NCBI GenBank assembly: GCA_039805905.1
Contig: JBDIVM010000002.1
Span: 496,001 to 560,000 of the forward strand
Reading direction: 5' to 3'
DNA length: 64,000 nucleotides
Source: Thermohalobaculum sp039805905
GTDB taxonomy: Bacteria; Pseudomonadota; Alphaproteobacteria; Rhodobacterales; Rhodobacteraceae
Shown here: positions 51,392-61,914 of the stretch, one piece after another
Layout of the letters: every line of letters begins with the position of its first letter
Position numbering within the stretch: position 1 is the first letter of the stretch
Translations under genes and position numbers: made by a program
The notes under the pieces: model-generated
Database searches by the model: none
Told to the model about the DNA's origin: nothing
What the model saw: only the letters and a program-made list of their open reading frames with translations

Positions 51392-54055
51392 CTAGCCTGC
51401 AAGCAGCGCCTCGGCCGCCCGGATTGCGTCTGCGGCCTTCGAAACATCCGGCCCGCCGCCCTGCGCGAGGTCCGGCCGCCCGCCTCCGCCCTTGCCTCCA
51501 ACCGCCTCAACCGCCGCGCGGACCAGGTCCACTGCCGAAATCCGCCCCGTGAGGTCAGGGGTCACGCCAGCGGCAACCGCTGCCTTGCCGTCCAACTCGG
51601 CGATCAGCAGCACCGCCCCGGAGCCCAGTCGCGACTTGTGCTCGTCGATCAGCCCGCGCAGGTCCTTGGGGCTAATGCCACTCAGGCTCTGGGCCAGAAA
51701 CTTCACGCCGCCGATGTCCTTCGCTTCGGCCTTCGCCGGCCCGCTGCCCCCACCCAGCGCCAGCTTTCGGCGCAGCTCGGCCAGCTCGGCCTGCAGCGCC
51801 CTGCGCTCGTCGAGCAGTGCCTGCACGCGCTCCGGAGCGGCCGAGGGGCGCACCTTCAGCGTGGCGGCGATCGTACCCAGCGCCTTCTCCTGCGCCTCGA
51901 CATGGGCCAGCGCCACCGCGCCGGTCAGCGCCTCGATCCGGCGCACGCCGGCCGAGGACGCGCCCTCGGCGATCACCTTCAGGACTCCGATCTCGCCGGT
52001 CCGTTTCACATGCGTGCCGCCACAGAGCTCCATCGAGTAGACACGTCCGGCGGGCCCACTCTCGCCGGCCGGACGGCGACCCATTGTGACCACGCGCACC
52101 TCGTCCCCGTACTTCTCGCCGAAGAGCGCTCGGGCGCCCATCGCCTGCGCCTCATCCGGTGTCATGATACGTGTGGAGACCGCCGCATTCTGGCGGATAT
52201 AGTCGTTCACCTCCGCCTCGACCGCGGCGACCTCGGCCGGGCTCAGGGGCTTCTGGTGCGAAAAGTCGAACCTCAGCCGGTCCGGTGCCACCAGGCTGCC
52301 GCGCTGGGCCACATGATCGCCCAGATGCCCGCGCAGCGCCTCATGCAGCAGATGGGTCGCCGAATGGTTTGCCCGGACCGCGGTCCGCCGCCCGTGGTCG
52401 ACCGCGAGCTCTGCCGCCTCGCCCTGGACAATCTCGCCGTCCTTGATCTCGGCCTCATGAACGAAGAGGCTCCCTGCCCGCTTCCTGACGTCGAGCACGC
52501 GGGCGCGCCCCGTCACGGTCCGGATCACGCCCTGATCGCCGACCTGGCCGCCGGACTCGGCGTAGAAGGGGGTCTGGTTCACGATGATCTGCACCGTCTC
52601 GCCTGCCCTGGCCGACAGGACCCGGCTGCCGCCCTTGACCAGCGCCCTGACCACGCCCTCGGCGGATTCGGTGTCGTAGCCCAGGAACTCGGTCGCGCCG
52701 GTTTCCTCGCGGAGGTCGAACCAGACGCCCTCCTCGGCCGCCTCGCCCGATCCCGCCCAGGCGGCGCGCGCCTTGGCCCGCTGCTCGGCCATCGCGGCGT
52801 CGAATCCTGCAATATCGACCTTCCGCCCCTGCTCGCGCAGCGCATCCTGGGTGAGGTCGAGCGGGAAGCCGTAGGTGTCGTAGAGCCGGAACGCCGCCTC
52901 TCCGGGCAGCGATGCCCCCGGCGGAAGTTTCGCCACCTCGTCGGCCAGCAGGCCCAGGCCGCGGTCCAGCGTGCGGCGGAAGCGGTTCTCCTCCAGCTCC
53001 AGCGTCTCGGCGATCAGCGGCTGGGCGCGGACGAGTTCGGGATAGGCCTGCCCCATCTGCTGCACCAGGGCCGGCACCAGCCGGTGCATCAGCGGTGCGT
53101 CGATGCCGAGCAGATGGGCGTGGCGCATCGCCCGGCGCATGATCCGCCGCAGCACGTAGCCACGGCCCTCGTTCGAGGGCAGCACGCCGTCGGCGATCAG
53201 GAACGACGTCGCCCGCAGGTGGTCGGCGATGATCCGGTGATGGATGCGCCCGGGCCCGTCCGGCTCGCTGCCCGAGGCCTGCGCGCTCGCCTCGATCAGC
53301 GTCCGCATCAGGTCGGTGTCGTAGTTGTCGTGCTTGCCCTGAAGCACCGCTCCGATCCGCTCCAGGCCCATGCCGGTGTCGATCGAGGGCTTCGGCAGAT
53401 TCTCGCGCCGCCCGTCGTCGAACTGCTCGAACTGCATGAAGACGAGGTTCCAGATCTCGACGAACCGGTCGCCATCCGCATCGGCCGAGCCCGGAGGGCC
53501 GCCCGGAATGTGCGAGCCATGATCGTAGAAGATCTCCGAGCAGGGACCGCAGGGACCGGTCGGCCCCATCGACCAGAAATTGTCCGAGGTCGGGATGCGG
53601 ATCACCCGGTCGTCCGGGAGGCCGGCATGTTTCTTCCAGATCGACGCGGCCTGGTCGTCGTCGTGATAGACCGTTACCAGGAGACGGTCCTTCGGCAGTC
53701 CGAACTCCTTTGTGATCAGGTCCCAGGCCAGCGGGATCGCGAGTTCCTTGAAATAGTCGCCGAAGGAGAAGTTCCCCAGCATCTCGAAGAAGGTGTGGTG
53801 CCGCGCGGTGTAGCCGACATTGTCGAGATCGTTGTGCTTGCCGCCCGCGCGCACGCATTTCTGCGAGGTCACGGCGCGCACATAGTCGCGGTGCTCGAGG
53901 CCGGTGAAGACGTTCTTGAACTGGACCATGCCGGCGTTCGTGAACATCAGCGTCGGATCGTTGCGCGGGACCAGCGGTGACGAGGCGACGACCTCGTGGC
54001 CATGCTTCGCAAAATAGCTCAGGAACGCCGACCGGATTTCATTGAGAGACGGCAT
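51392..54055 (-). CDS. alaS: Alanyl-tRNA synthetase
   Basis: An 887-residue class II synthetase. The N-terminal aminoacylation domain begins SLNEIRSAFLSYFAKHGHEV with SPLVPRNDPTLMFTNAGM. The editing domain has HSATHLLHEAL (HxxxH) and CGGTHVKRTGEIG. A C-terminal C-Ala domain rich in Gly (GGSGPAKAEAKD, GGKGGGGRPDLAQGG) follows. The ATG at 54055 gives the standard start; a longer frame adds 13 non-homologous residues. It lies downstream of recA but is separated by a terminator. Confidence 0.97.
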   Translation of the reverse strand: MPSLNEIRSAFLSYFAKHGHEVVASSPLVPRNDPTLMFTNAGMVQFKNVFTGLEHRDYVRAVTSQKCVRAGGKHNDLDNVGYTARHHTFFEMLGNFSFGDYFKELAIPLAWDLITKEFGLPKDRLLVTVYHDDDQAASIWKKHAGLPDDRVIRIPTSDNFWSMGPTGPCGPCSEIFYDHGSHIPGGPPGSADADGDRFVEIWNLVFMQFEQFDDGRRENLPKPSIDTGMGLERIGAVLQGKHDNYDTDLMRTLIEASAQASGSEPDGPGRIHHRIIADHLRATSFLIADGVLPSNEGRGYVLRRIMRRAMRHAHLLGIDAPLMHRLVPALVQQMGQAYPELVRAQPLIAETLELEENRFRRTLDRGLGLLADEVAKLPPGASLPGEAAFRLYDTYGFPLDLTQDALREQGRKVDIAGFDAAMAEQRAKARAAWAGSGEAAEEGVWFDLREETGATEFLGYDTESAEGVVRALVKGGSRVLSARAGETVQIIVNQTPFYAESGGQVGDQGVIRTVTGRARVLDVRKRAGSLFVHEAEIKDGEIVQGEAAELAVDHGRRTAVRANHSATHLLHEALRGHLGDHVAQRGSLVAPDRLRFDFSHQKPLSPAEVAAVEAEVNDYIRQNAAVSTRIMTPDEAQAMGARALFGEKYGDEVRVVTMGRRPAGESGPAGRVYSMELCGGTHVKRTGEIGVLKVIAEGASSAGVRRIEALTGAVALAHVEAQEKALGTIAATLKVRPSAAPERVQALLDERRALQAELAELRRKLALGGGSGPAKAEAKDIGGVKFLAQSLSGISPKDLRGLIDEHKSRLGSGAVLLIAELDGKAAVAAGVTPDLTGRISAVDLVRAAVEAVGGKGGGGRPDLAQGGGPDVSKAADAIRAAEALLAG

Positions 54056-54188
54056 GGGTGCCCCGCGACATGCATTGCGATCCGGCGCTGTCATATCCCG
54101 GGGCCTTGCAGGTGTCCACCTGCGGCATTGCGGAGAACCGGCAGCGTTTCAAAGGGCCGGGGCACGAGCCTGCCAGGAGCCTCGCTGC

Positions 54189-54220
54189 AAACGAAACGCG
54201 GCCCCGCCGAGGGGGCCGCG
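54189..54220 (-). terminator. Intrinsic terminator of recA
   Basis: CGCGGCCCC and GGGGCCGCG (54197-54220) form a 9-bp perfect stem with a 6-base loop, 36 bases after the recA stop. Read on the minus strand it is followed by GTTTCGTTTG, a moderately T-rich tail. Confidence 0.75.
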
Positions 54221-54255
54221 CATCCGGGCGGCTGCCGTCAGGCCGGATGACGGGA

Positions 54256-55332
<1,077 letters not shown>

Positions 55333-55382
55333 CGTCCCGGCTCCTTATTCCACATCGCCAATGGGGTTGCAAACGCAACCAT

Positions 55383-55397
55383 GTTCTCATGATGTTC
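55383..55397. promoter_or_regulatory. SOS box (LexA operator) of recA
   Basis: GTTC-TCATGAT-GTTC is an exact GTTC-N7-GTTC direct repeat, 51 bases upstream of the recA start codon. The surrounding 55380-55435 stretch is AT-rich and should contain the recA promoter; a TTGTTC -35-like element lies on the minus strand about 35 bases further upstream. Confidence 0.9.
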
Positions 55398-55484
55398 CCA
55401 TAAAATTCGGGACAAATAAAGAACAAAGTGAGCCCGTTTACCCAGTTTGCCAGATGATGGTTGAGGAAACGTTAAGCCGCCGGA

Positions 55485-57476
55485 TCAGTTGCTCCGGCCA
55501 AGTGCATCCTTGACCTTCACAGTCAGATCGGTGAGCGAAAACGGCTTTGGCAGGAACAGAAAATCGTGGTCCAGCAGGTGCCGCCGGAAGGAATCCTCGG
55601 CATAGCCGGAAATGAACACGACCCTCAGTCCGGGCCGCATCTTCCGGGCCTCGGCGGCAAAGGTCGGTCCGTCCATGCCCGGCATGATCACGTCCGACAC
55701 CAGAACGTCGATGACCGTTTCGGCCGTTGTGACGATCTTTAGCGCATCCTCCGCCGACGAGGCTTCGAGAACATGATAGCCGCGGAGCCGCAGCGCCCGG
55801 GAGGCAAAGGATCGGACCGGGTCCTCGTCCTCGACGAGAAGCACTGTTCCGTGCCCGGTGAGGTCCTGCCGCTCTGTCGCCTCCGCCGAGGCCTCGGTTG
55901 CGTGATCCGGTGTGCCGGCTGCTGTCTGTGGCAGCAGGATGCGGAAGCAGGCCCCGCCCTCCGGGCGGTTCTCGACAAACACGAAACCACCAGACTGCTT
56001 GATGATCCCGTAGACAGTCGGCAGACCGAGGCCCGTCCCCTCGCCCTGCGGCTTCGTCGTGAAGAAGGGCTCGAAAACCCTGTCGATGACGGCGGGATCG
56101 ATGCCAGTGCCGCTGTCGGACACGCTGATCTCGACGTAATCGCCTTCCGGAACATTGATGCCCTGGACGGGCGCTTCCGCAGATACCGAGAGCACCCTTG
56201 TGGCAATCGTGACGATCCCGCCGCCGGGCATCGCATCCCGTGCGTTGACGACGAGGTTCATCAGTGCCTGCTCGAGTTGCTGCTGGTCGGCGCGGACAAA
56301 TCCGCGCTCAGCACCGTGTTCGACGATCAGGGTAACCTTCTCCCCAATCAGCCGGTTCAGAAGGTAGAGCGAATCCGACACCACATCCTGCACCGACAGG
56401 AGTTTCGGAGTCAGTGTCTGCTTGCGGGAGAAGGCCAGAAGCTGCCGCACCAGAGCCGCCGCGCGGTGTGTGTTCTGGCGGATCTGCATGAGATCCGAGT
56501 AGTCGGGGTGAAGCGCGTCCTTGCCCAGAAGCAACAGATCCGAGTGGCCGCTGATTGCCGTGAGCACGTTGTTGAAGTCATGCGCCACTCCGCCGGCCAG
56601 CTTGCCGATCGCCTCCATCTTCTGCGATTGCGCGAACTTGTCCTCGAGCGACCTGATTTCGCTGGCGTCGCTGAGCACGCCCACGAGTATGTCGTCCTGC
56701 TCGAAGACCGACCGGGTCAGGACAATATGCAGGAATGTGTCTCCGGAGGCGCCGCGCAGCCGTACCATCTCGCGCCGCCCGCGCGGATCGGCGGAAGCTT
56801 CGGCGAGGAACGCCTCGACAGGGCGACCGAGCGACTCGACGATCTGAGAAAGCTCGATGCCAGGAACGGGCATACCCCCGATCATCTCGCGGCAGAGTGC
56901 ATTGGCCCAGAGCACGCGTCCATCCAGATCCAGATGCATCAATGCCGTCGGCACGCCATCGAGCGCCAATCGGATCATGTCGGCCCTTCCGGGAAAGCCG
57001 CTGTGGTGCTGGGCGAGATTCCGCAAGCCCCGGGCAGTGTCATCGGCGTCCGCAGTCGCCCCGATGCAAAGCTCCGATGGCTCCGGCAGCGTCCAGATCA
57101 GCAGCCCGGCCTCGTGGCTGCGAACCGCGACTGTCTGGGTCGGATTTGCACCGATCCGCGCAGCAACAGTCGCGATGGAAAGACCGCGCCTTCTGGCGAC
57201 GGTCGCCATCCGGTAAATCAGGCTGTCATCGACCTCGTAGGCACCCGCGAGATAGGCCGCGATATCCCCCGATCCGGGACCAAGCCGCTCCTCCATCGCG
57301 CCGTTCACCTCTCGGAGGTGTCCGTCGGCCGCCGTCAGGGCTGCCGGCAGATCGGCAGCCGCGACCCAGCGCCCCGCCCTTGCGCGGGCCGACTGCTCAC
57401 GGTCCAGCAAGTCGAGCAGACGCGACGGCATCGCGGCGCACGGTCTCCCTGGTGGCTTTGCGGCTTCAAGTGCCAC
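55485..57476 (-). CDS. cckA: CckA-like hybrid histidine kinase lacking membrane segments
   Basis: A 663-residue protein: two PAS-like regions (about 45-145 and 170-275), a HisKA domain with the phospho-His at about 299 (GGVAHDFNNVLTAISGH), a HATPase domain (NLVVNARDAMPGGG, DSGTGIDPAVID, GTGLGLPTVYGII) and a C-terminal receiver (VLLVEDEDPV, phospho-Asp in SDVIMPGMDG). GGVAHDFNN, the phosphatase-capable receiver and the place next to recA fit CckA, the kinase above ChpT and CtrA. CckA normally has N-terminal membrane helices; none are seen here. A start at Met16 (57431) is possible. Confidence 0.8.
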   Translation of the reverse strand: MALEAAKPPGRPCAAMPSRLLDLLDREQSARARAGRWVAAADLPAALTAADGHLREVNGAMEERLGPGSGDIAAYLAGAYEVDDSLIYRMATVARRRGLSIATVAARIGANPTQTVAVRSHEAGLLIWTLPEPSELCIGATADADDTARGLRNLAQHHSGFPGRADMIRLALDGVPTALMHLDLDGRVLWANALCREMIGGMPVPGIELSQIVESLGRPVEAFLAEASADPRGRREMVRLRGASGDTFLHIVLTRSVFEQDDILVGVLSDASEIRSLEDKFAQSQKMEAIGKLAGGVAHDFNNVLTAISGHSDLLLLGKDALHPDYSDLMQIRQNTHRAAALVRQLLAFSRKQTLTPKLLSVQDVVSDSLYLLNRLIGEKVTLIVEHGAERGFVRADQQQLEQALMNLVVNARDAMPGGGIVTIATRVLSVSAEAPVQGINVPEGDYVEISVSDSGTGIDPAVIDRVFEPFFTTKPQGEGTGLGLPTVYGIIKQSGGFVFVENRPEGGACFRILLPQTAAGTPDHATEASAEATERQDLTGHGTVLLVEDEDPVRSFASRALRLRGYHVLEASSAEDALKIVTTAETVIDVLVSDVIMPGMDGPTFAAEARKMRPGLRVVFISGYAEDSFRRHLLDHDFLFLPKPFSLTDLTVKVKDALGRSN

Positions 57477-57562
57477 TCCAATACCTTAACGAAATCTGAA
57501 CCTGCGCGCAGCCCTTGCATTCAGAGGCGGGCTCGCCCGTTCACGGCCGCGCGGACGGCGGT

Positions 57563-58762
57563 TCAGGTGAGCCGCACGACCTCGGCGGCAAAGAAGCCGT
57601 CGCCGCCGTCAAGCGGTGTCAGAGACAGCGGCGCGCGGCCCGACCGGAAGTCCGGCCGCTGGGCAAGGAAGGCATCTACCCTTTCGGAATTCTCGGCCGG
57701 GACAAGCGAGCAGGTTGCGTAGATCAGCCGGCCACCGGGACGAACGGCCCTGGCGGCGGACGCAAGGATGGAATCCTGCAGGGAGACGAGGTTCGCAAGG
57801 CCGGCCGGGGTCAGCCGCCACTTCGCATGCGGATTGCGCCGCCAGGCCCCCGAGCCCGAACATGGCGCATCGACGAACACGAGATCACAGCGGCCATCGA
57901 GCTCATCGGTCCGACCGGGCGGGCAGAGAGTGACCGACGCACCAGCGCGTGCAGCCCGATCCTTGATCTGCGCGAGACGTCCCGCGGAGATGTCGTGGGC
58001 GTAGATGCGACCCGCGCCACCCATTGCCGCCGCGAAGGCCAGGCTCTTGCCCCCGCCGCCAGCACAGTAGTCGAGGACCGTTTCGCCCGTACGCACGCCG
58101 GCGTAGCTGGCCGCGGCCTGGCTGCCGGCATCCTGTATCTCCACCAGACCACCAAGATAGGCATGGCTCGCGGCAAGTGCCGTCCCGCCCCCCGTCACGC
58201 GGAGGCAGCCGGGCGCCAGCGGCCCGCGCTCCGCCGTGATTCCGCTCGCGGCAAGCGCCGTGATTGCCGCATCGAGATCGGATTTGAGCGAGTTCACCCG
58301 GAGGAACAGTGGAGCGCGCTGCCGGAGCGCGGCCAGGGCCGGCTCGGCCACTCCGTCGAGATGTGGCAGCAGCCAGTCCGGGAGATCCAGTCGCACCCCG
58401 GCTGGCGCCGAGTCGAGCGGCGAGCCGCACCCATTCCGCTCGGCCTCAGCAAGAGGCGCCGGACCGTGACGCAACCCTGCGAAGAGCACCTCCCGGTCCG
58501 CTGCGCCGAGGCCGTCCAGGATCAGATTGCCGAGAAGCAGCATCCTGCCGCCGGCGGGCTCGGGCACCCCGGCGACCCAGGCGGCCGATCGCATCCGCCG
58601 GATGGTGTCGTAGACCAGATCGCCCACCGCGCGCCGGTCGCCCGACCCGGCGAAGCGGCTCGCACGACTCCATTCCGCAAGCACCCTGTCGAGACTCGTT
58701 CCGCCGGCGGCCCACCGGTCGACGACCTCGATTGCCGCCTGAAGCCGGGCAGCCGGAGTCAT
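57563..58762 (-). CDS. rsmB: RsmB/NOP-family rRNA cytosine-C5 methyltransferase
   Basis: A 399-residue SAM-dependent RNA m5C methyltransferase. A NusB-like N-terminal region (VDRWAAGGTSLDRVLAEWSR) precedes the catalytic domain: LDYCAGGGGKSLAFAAAM binds SAM, DAPCSGSGAWRRNPHAKW carries the motif IV Cys, and IYATCSLVPAENSERV the motif VI catalytic Cys. The target is probably 16S rRNA, but NOP-family members are hard to separate, so RsmB is a best guess. It is 96 bases downstream of guaB and could share its transcript. Confidence 0.82.
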   Translation of the reverse strand: MTPAARLQAAIEVVDRWAAGGTSLDRVLAEWSRASRFAGSGDRRAVGDLVYDTIRRMRSAAWVAGVPEPAGGRMLLLGNLILDGLGAADREVLFAGLRHGPAPLAEAERNGCGSPLDSAPAGVRLDLPDWLLPHLDGVAEPALAALRQRAPLFLRVNSLKSDLDAAITALAASGITAERGPLAPGCLRVTGGGTALAASHAYLGGLVEIQDAGSQAAASYAGVRTGETVLDYCAGGGGKSLAFAAAMGGAGRIYAHDISAGRLAQIKDRAARAGASVTLCPPGRTDELDGRCDLVFVDAPCSGSGAWRRNPHAKWRLTPAGLANLVSLQDSILASAARAVRPGGRLIYATCSLVPAENSERVDAFLAQRPDFRSGRAPLSLTPLDGGDGFFAAEVVRLT

Positions 58763-58858
58763 GGCGAGACCAAGCCCTCGCCGTCGACGATCACAGCCGA
58801 CACCCGGACAAAGACCCGTCGGCCGACCGGACCATCGCCCGAGGCCACCTGATCACCA

Positions 58859-60316
58859 TCACCCGAGCCGGTAGTTCGGGCTCTCCCGGGTGATCTGCAC
58901 GTTGTGGGCATGGCTCTCGCGCAGTCCTGCCCCAGAGATCCGGACGAAGCGGCAATTCGCGCGCATCTCGTCGATCGTGCGGCAGCCGGTATAGCCCATC
59001 GCGGCGCGGAGCCCGCCCAGCAACTGGTGGATCACCGCCCCCGCCGCTCCCTTGTAGGGCACCTGGCCCTCTACGCCTTCCGGCACCAGTTTGTGGGTGT
59101 CGGACACCTCCTGCTGGAAGTAGCGGTCGGCCGAGCCCCGCGCCATGGCGCCGACCGAGCCCATGCCACGATAGGACTTGTATGACCGGCCCTGGTACAG
59201 AAACACCTCGCCCGGCGCCTCATCCGTGCCGGCCAGCATCGAACCGACCATCGCGCAGCTTGCCCCGCCTGCGATCGCCTTGGCGAGGTCGCCTGAGAAC
59301 TTGATGCCGCCATCCGCGATGACCGGGTGTCCGGTCTTGGCCGCTTCGCCGGCACAGTCCATGATCGCGGTCAGCTGCGGCACGCCGACTCCGGCGACGA
59401 TCCGCGTGGTGCAGATCGAGCCAGGGCCGATGCCGACCTTGACCGCGTCCGCCCCGGCGCCGATCAGCGCCCGCGTCGCCTCGGCGGTCGCAACGTTGCC
59501 GGCGACGATCTGGACCGCGTTCGACTGCTTCTTGATCCGCTCGACCGCCCGGCTGACCGCGATGGAATGGCCGTGCGCGGTGTCGATGACGATGAGATCG
59601 ACCCCGGCATCGATCAGCGCCATTGACCGCTCGAAGCCCGCGTCGCCCACGGTCGAGGCAGCCGCTACCCTGAGGCGCCCCATCGCATCCTTGCAGGCGA
59701 TCGGGTTCAAGACCGCCTTCTGGATATCCTTGACCGTCAGCAGGCCGGTGCATTCGCCGGCGTCGTTGACCACGATCAGCTTCTCGATCCGCCGCTCCTG
59801 AAGGATCTTCTTGGCGCGGTCGAGATCCACCGGTTCGCGCACCGTGGCGAGGTTCGCGGCCGTCATCAGGGCCGAGACCGGTGTCCCGGGATCCCCGGCA
59901 AACCGGATGTCGCGGTTGGTCAGGATGCCGACGAGACGGCGGTCCGCGCCGACGACGGGGAAGCCCGTGATGTTGTACTGGCGCTGCAACGCCTGGGCGT
60001 CGGCGAGGGTCTGGTCGGGACTCAGCGTCACCGGATTGTAGACGATGCCGGATTCGAAGCGCTTCACCTGCCGCACTTGCTCCGCCTGCTCGGCGGTGGT
60101 GAGGTTGCGGTGGATCACGCCGATGCCGCCGGCCTGGGCCATTGCAATCGCCATGGCGGCCTCCGTCACGGTGTCCATTGCCGAGGACAGCAGCGGAATG
60201 TTGAGTTCGATCGTGCGCGTCACCCGGGTACGGACATCGGCATTGGCCGGCATGATCTCTGATGCGGCCGGAACCAGAAGGACATCATCGAAGGTGAGCG
60301 CCTCACGAATCTCCAT
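58859..60316 (-). CDS. guaB: Inosine-5'-monophosphate dehydrogenase
   Basis: The 485-residue enzyme oxidises IMP to XMP, committing to GMP synthesis. The barrel begins EALTFDDVLLVPAASEIMP, and a pair of CBS domains sits at about 95-215. The catalytic Cys is in GPGSICTTRIVAGVG (near 302), and the flap follows at YRGMGSVGAMARGSADRY. Length is standard. In Rhodobacterales the gene is commonly followed by an RsmB-type methyltransferase, as here. Confidence 0.96.
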   Translation of the reverse strand: MEIREALTFDDVLLVPAASEIMPANADVRTRVTRTIELNIPLLSSAMDTVTEAAMAIAMAQAGGIGVIHRNLTTAEQAEQVRQVKRFESGIVYNPVTLSPDQTLADAQALQRQYNITGFPVVGADRRLVGILTNRDIRFAGDPGTPVSALMTAANLATVREPVDLDRAKKILQERRIEKLIVVNDAGECTGLLTVKDIQKAVLNPIACKDAMGRLRVAAASTVGDAGFERSMALIDAGVDLIVIDTAHGHSIAVSRAVERIKKQSNAVQIVAGNVATAEATRALIGAGADAVKVGIGPGSICTTRIVAGVGVPQLTAIMDCAGEAAKTGHPVIADGGIKFSGDLAKAIAGGASCAMVGSMLAGTDEAPGEVFLYQGRSYKSYRGMGSVGAMARGSADRYFQQEVSDTHKLVPEGVEGQVPYKGAAGAVIHQLLGGLRAAMGYTGCRTIDEMRANCRFVRISGAGLRESHAHNVQITRESPNYRLG

Positions 60317-60421
60317 GCGGATTTCCTCCGGAGCTGCGGTGTTGGCGGCTCCCTATCTCACGTTGGCAACGAAAAGGGAAGATGATTGAATGACGGCGCA
60401 CCAGCGAGGAAAGTTCGACGG

Positions 60422-61000
60422 ATGAAATGGACCCGGATCCTGGTGGCGACAATCCTTCTGGGGCTCGCCACAGTGCGGGCAGCGGATGCCGACGAACGGC
60501 GAGTCCAGGCCGCGGATGTCATCGCCGTCCTGACCGCCGACTGGACCGGTGATGGAGGTATCGACCGCGCGATACTCGTCGACAATGGCGGTGGGTATGC
60601 CGACCTTCTGATCTTCGCCGAGCGTGACAACCGTATGGAATTGGTTGGAGAATCACACTCGGCCGTCTGGCTCGGACAGGCGTGGGGAGCATTGCCCGAG
60701 CTCGGCCTTTCCCATGCGGGCGGACTGCAGGTAACCGCGATGAACGAGGCCATCGGCCGCCACCGCTGGCGCGAGACGCTGACGATCCTTTACCGCGACA
60801 GCCGCTTCGTGGTCGGAGGCTATACCTACGGCGCCTACGACACGCTTGATCCGGATGTGGGGCAGGATTGTGATGTCAACCTGATGACGGGCCGGGGCAT
60901 CGCGGGCGGGAGAGTCTTCAAAAGCCCGGCGCGTGCCGTTCCGATCGAACAATGGAGCGCGCAGACGATCTCTGCCGCCGATGTCTGCCCCGCAGACTGA
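60422..61000 (+). CDS. Secreted protein of unknown function
   Basis: A 192-residue protein with a signal peptide (MKWTRILVATILLGLATVRAADA). The mature N-terminus reads VIAVLTADWTGDGGIDRAIL, an Asp/Gly loop like those in FG-GAP/EF-hand calcium sites, and DNGGGYADLLIFAE follows. Two cysteines near the C-terminus (GQDCDVN and ADVCPAD) could bond. The ATG at 60422 was chosen because the signal peptide starts there. It diverges from guaB. I recognise no family. Confidence 0.7.
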   Translation: MKWTRILVATILLGLATVRAADADERRVQAADVIAVLTADWTGDGGIDRAILVDNGGGYADLLIFAERDNRMELVGESHSAVWLGQAWGALPELGLSHAGGLQVTAMNEAIGRHRWRETLTILYRDSRFVVGGYTYGAYDTLDPDVGQDCDVNLMTGRGIAGGRVFKSPARAVPIEQWSAQTISAADVCPAD

Positions 61001-61191
61001 GACGAGAGCAACGCTTGATATCAACGGCAATATCACATGAGATAGGTGGCATAAAAAATGACCCCACAATTATTTTTTCTAATCATTGGAGATCACATTG
61101 AAAGGCGTCGTTCTCCTGACTCTCACGCAACCTGCATCGATGATTGCACTTTCGGGGGGGCGCAGGTTCCCGCCGGCAATGGCTCAGCGGA

Positions 61192-61914
61192 TCAATCCGA
61201 AGACGGCTCAGGTCGGAACCCGACCGCAACCACGAACATCTCGGCCGAATCCTTGCGGCTCGAGGGCGGCTTGAAATGCTGCACCTTCTCGAATCGCCGT
61301 TTCAGGAGCGCCAGCAGTTCATTCTCGGTCCCGCCGCGCAGTACCTTGGCGACGAAGGTCCCGCCCGGCGCCAGGACGTCGAAGGCGAATTGCGCCGCGG
61401 CCTCGGCCAGTGCCATGATTCGCATGTGGTCTGTCTGACGGTGCCCGGTCGCGGCGGCGGCCATGTCGGAGAGCACCGCGTCCGCCTGGCCACCAAGCCG
61501 TTCCTTGACGGCCGCGTCGGCATCCGGTGCCAGAAAGTCGAGATGCATCAGTTCCGCCCCCGCAATCGCCTCGACCACCTGAAGGTCGACGCCGATCACT
61601 CGGCCCTGCCGTTTGCCCGCCTTCCCTCCCTGGGCGTTGACACGCTGCACCGCCACCTGGCACCAGCCGCCGGGGGCGCAGCCGAGATCGACCACCCGCG
61701 CACCCGGCAGCAGGAAGCGGAAGCGGTCGTCGATCTCCAAGAGCTTGAACGCGGCCCGGCTGCGGTAGCCCTCGCGCTGTGCGCGCGCGACATAGGGGTC
61801 GTTGAGCTGGCGCTGCAGCCAGAGCGTCGACGATATCGGGCGCCCCCTTGCCGTCTTGACCCTGACCTTGAGCGGCCGCGCTCCCTTCGCGGGCGGCTTC
61901 TTGCTCCCGCTCAT
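61192..61914 (-). CDS. rlmE: 23S rRNA (uridine-2'-O)-methyltransferase RlmE
   Basis: A 240-residue FtsJ/RrmJ-type enzyme that methylates U2552 of 23S rRNA. SAM is bound by ARVVDLGCAPGGWCQVAVQ. The K-D-K-E tetrad is represented by the Lys near SRAAFKLLEID, the Asp in AVLSDMAAAATG, the Lys in GGTFVAKVLRGG and a C-terminal Glu. A basic N-terminal extension (KKPPAKGARPLKVRVKTARG) precedes the core. It overlaps the phosphatase gene by four bases. Confidence 0.93.
   Translation of the reverse strand: MSGSKKPPAKGARPLKVRVKTARGRPISSTLWLQRQLNDPYVARAQREGYRSRAAFKLLEIDDRFRFLLPGARVVDLGCAPGGWCQVAVQRVNAQGGKAGKRQGRVIGVDLQVVEAIAGAELMHLDFLAPDADAAVKERLGGQADAVLSDMAAAATGHRQTDHMRIMALAEAAAQFAFDVLAPGGTFVAKVLRGGTENELLALLKRRFEKVQHFKPPSSRKDSAEMFVVAVGFRPEPSSD

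Noticed and set aside
51042..51395. Frame containing SIIVSASARGIGGRG, reminiscent of a short-chain dehydrogenase glycine motif
   Set aside because: Only a few residues match, the rest lacks the YxxxK motif or any SDR sequence, and no start site is evident.
51638..53980. Plus-strand open frame of 780 codons
   Set aside because: It is antisense to alaS, which is complete and highly conserved; the frame is a GC-codon shadow.
61098..61274. Short plus-strand frame starting TTG after GGAG (KGVVLLTLTQPASMIAL...)
   Set aside because: Most of it is antisense to the 3' end of rlmE, and the latter half is low-complexity shadow sequence. The 190-base convergent gap is AT-rich but I see no supported gene.
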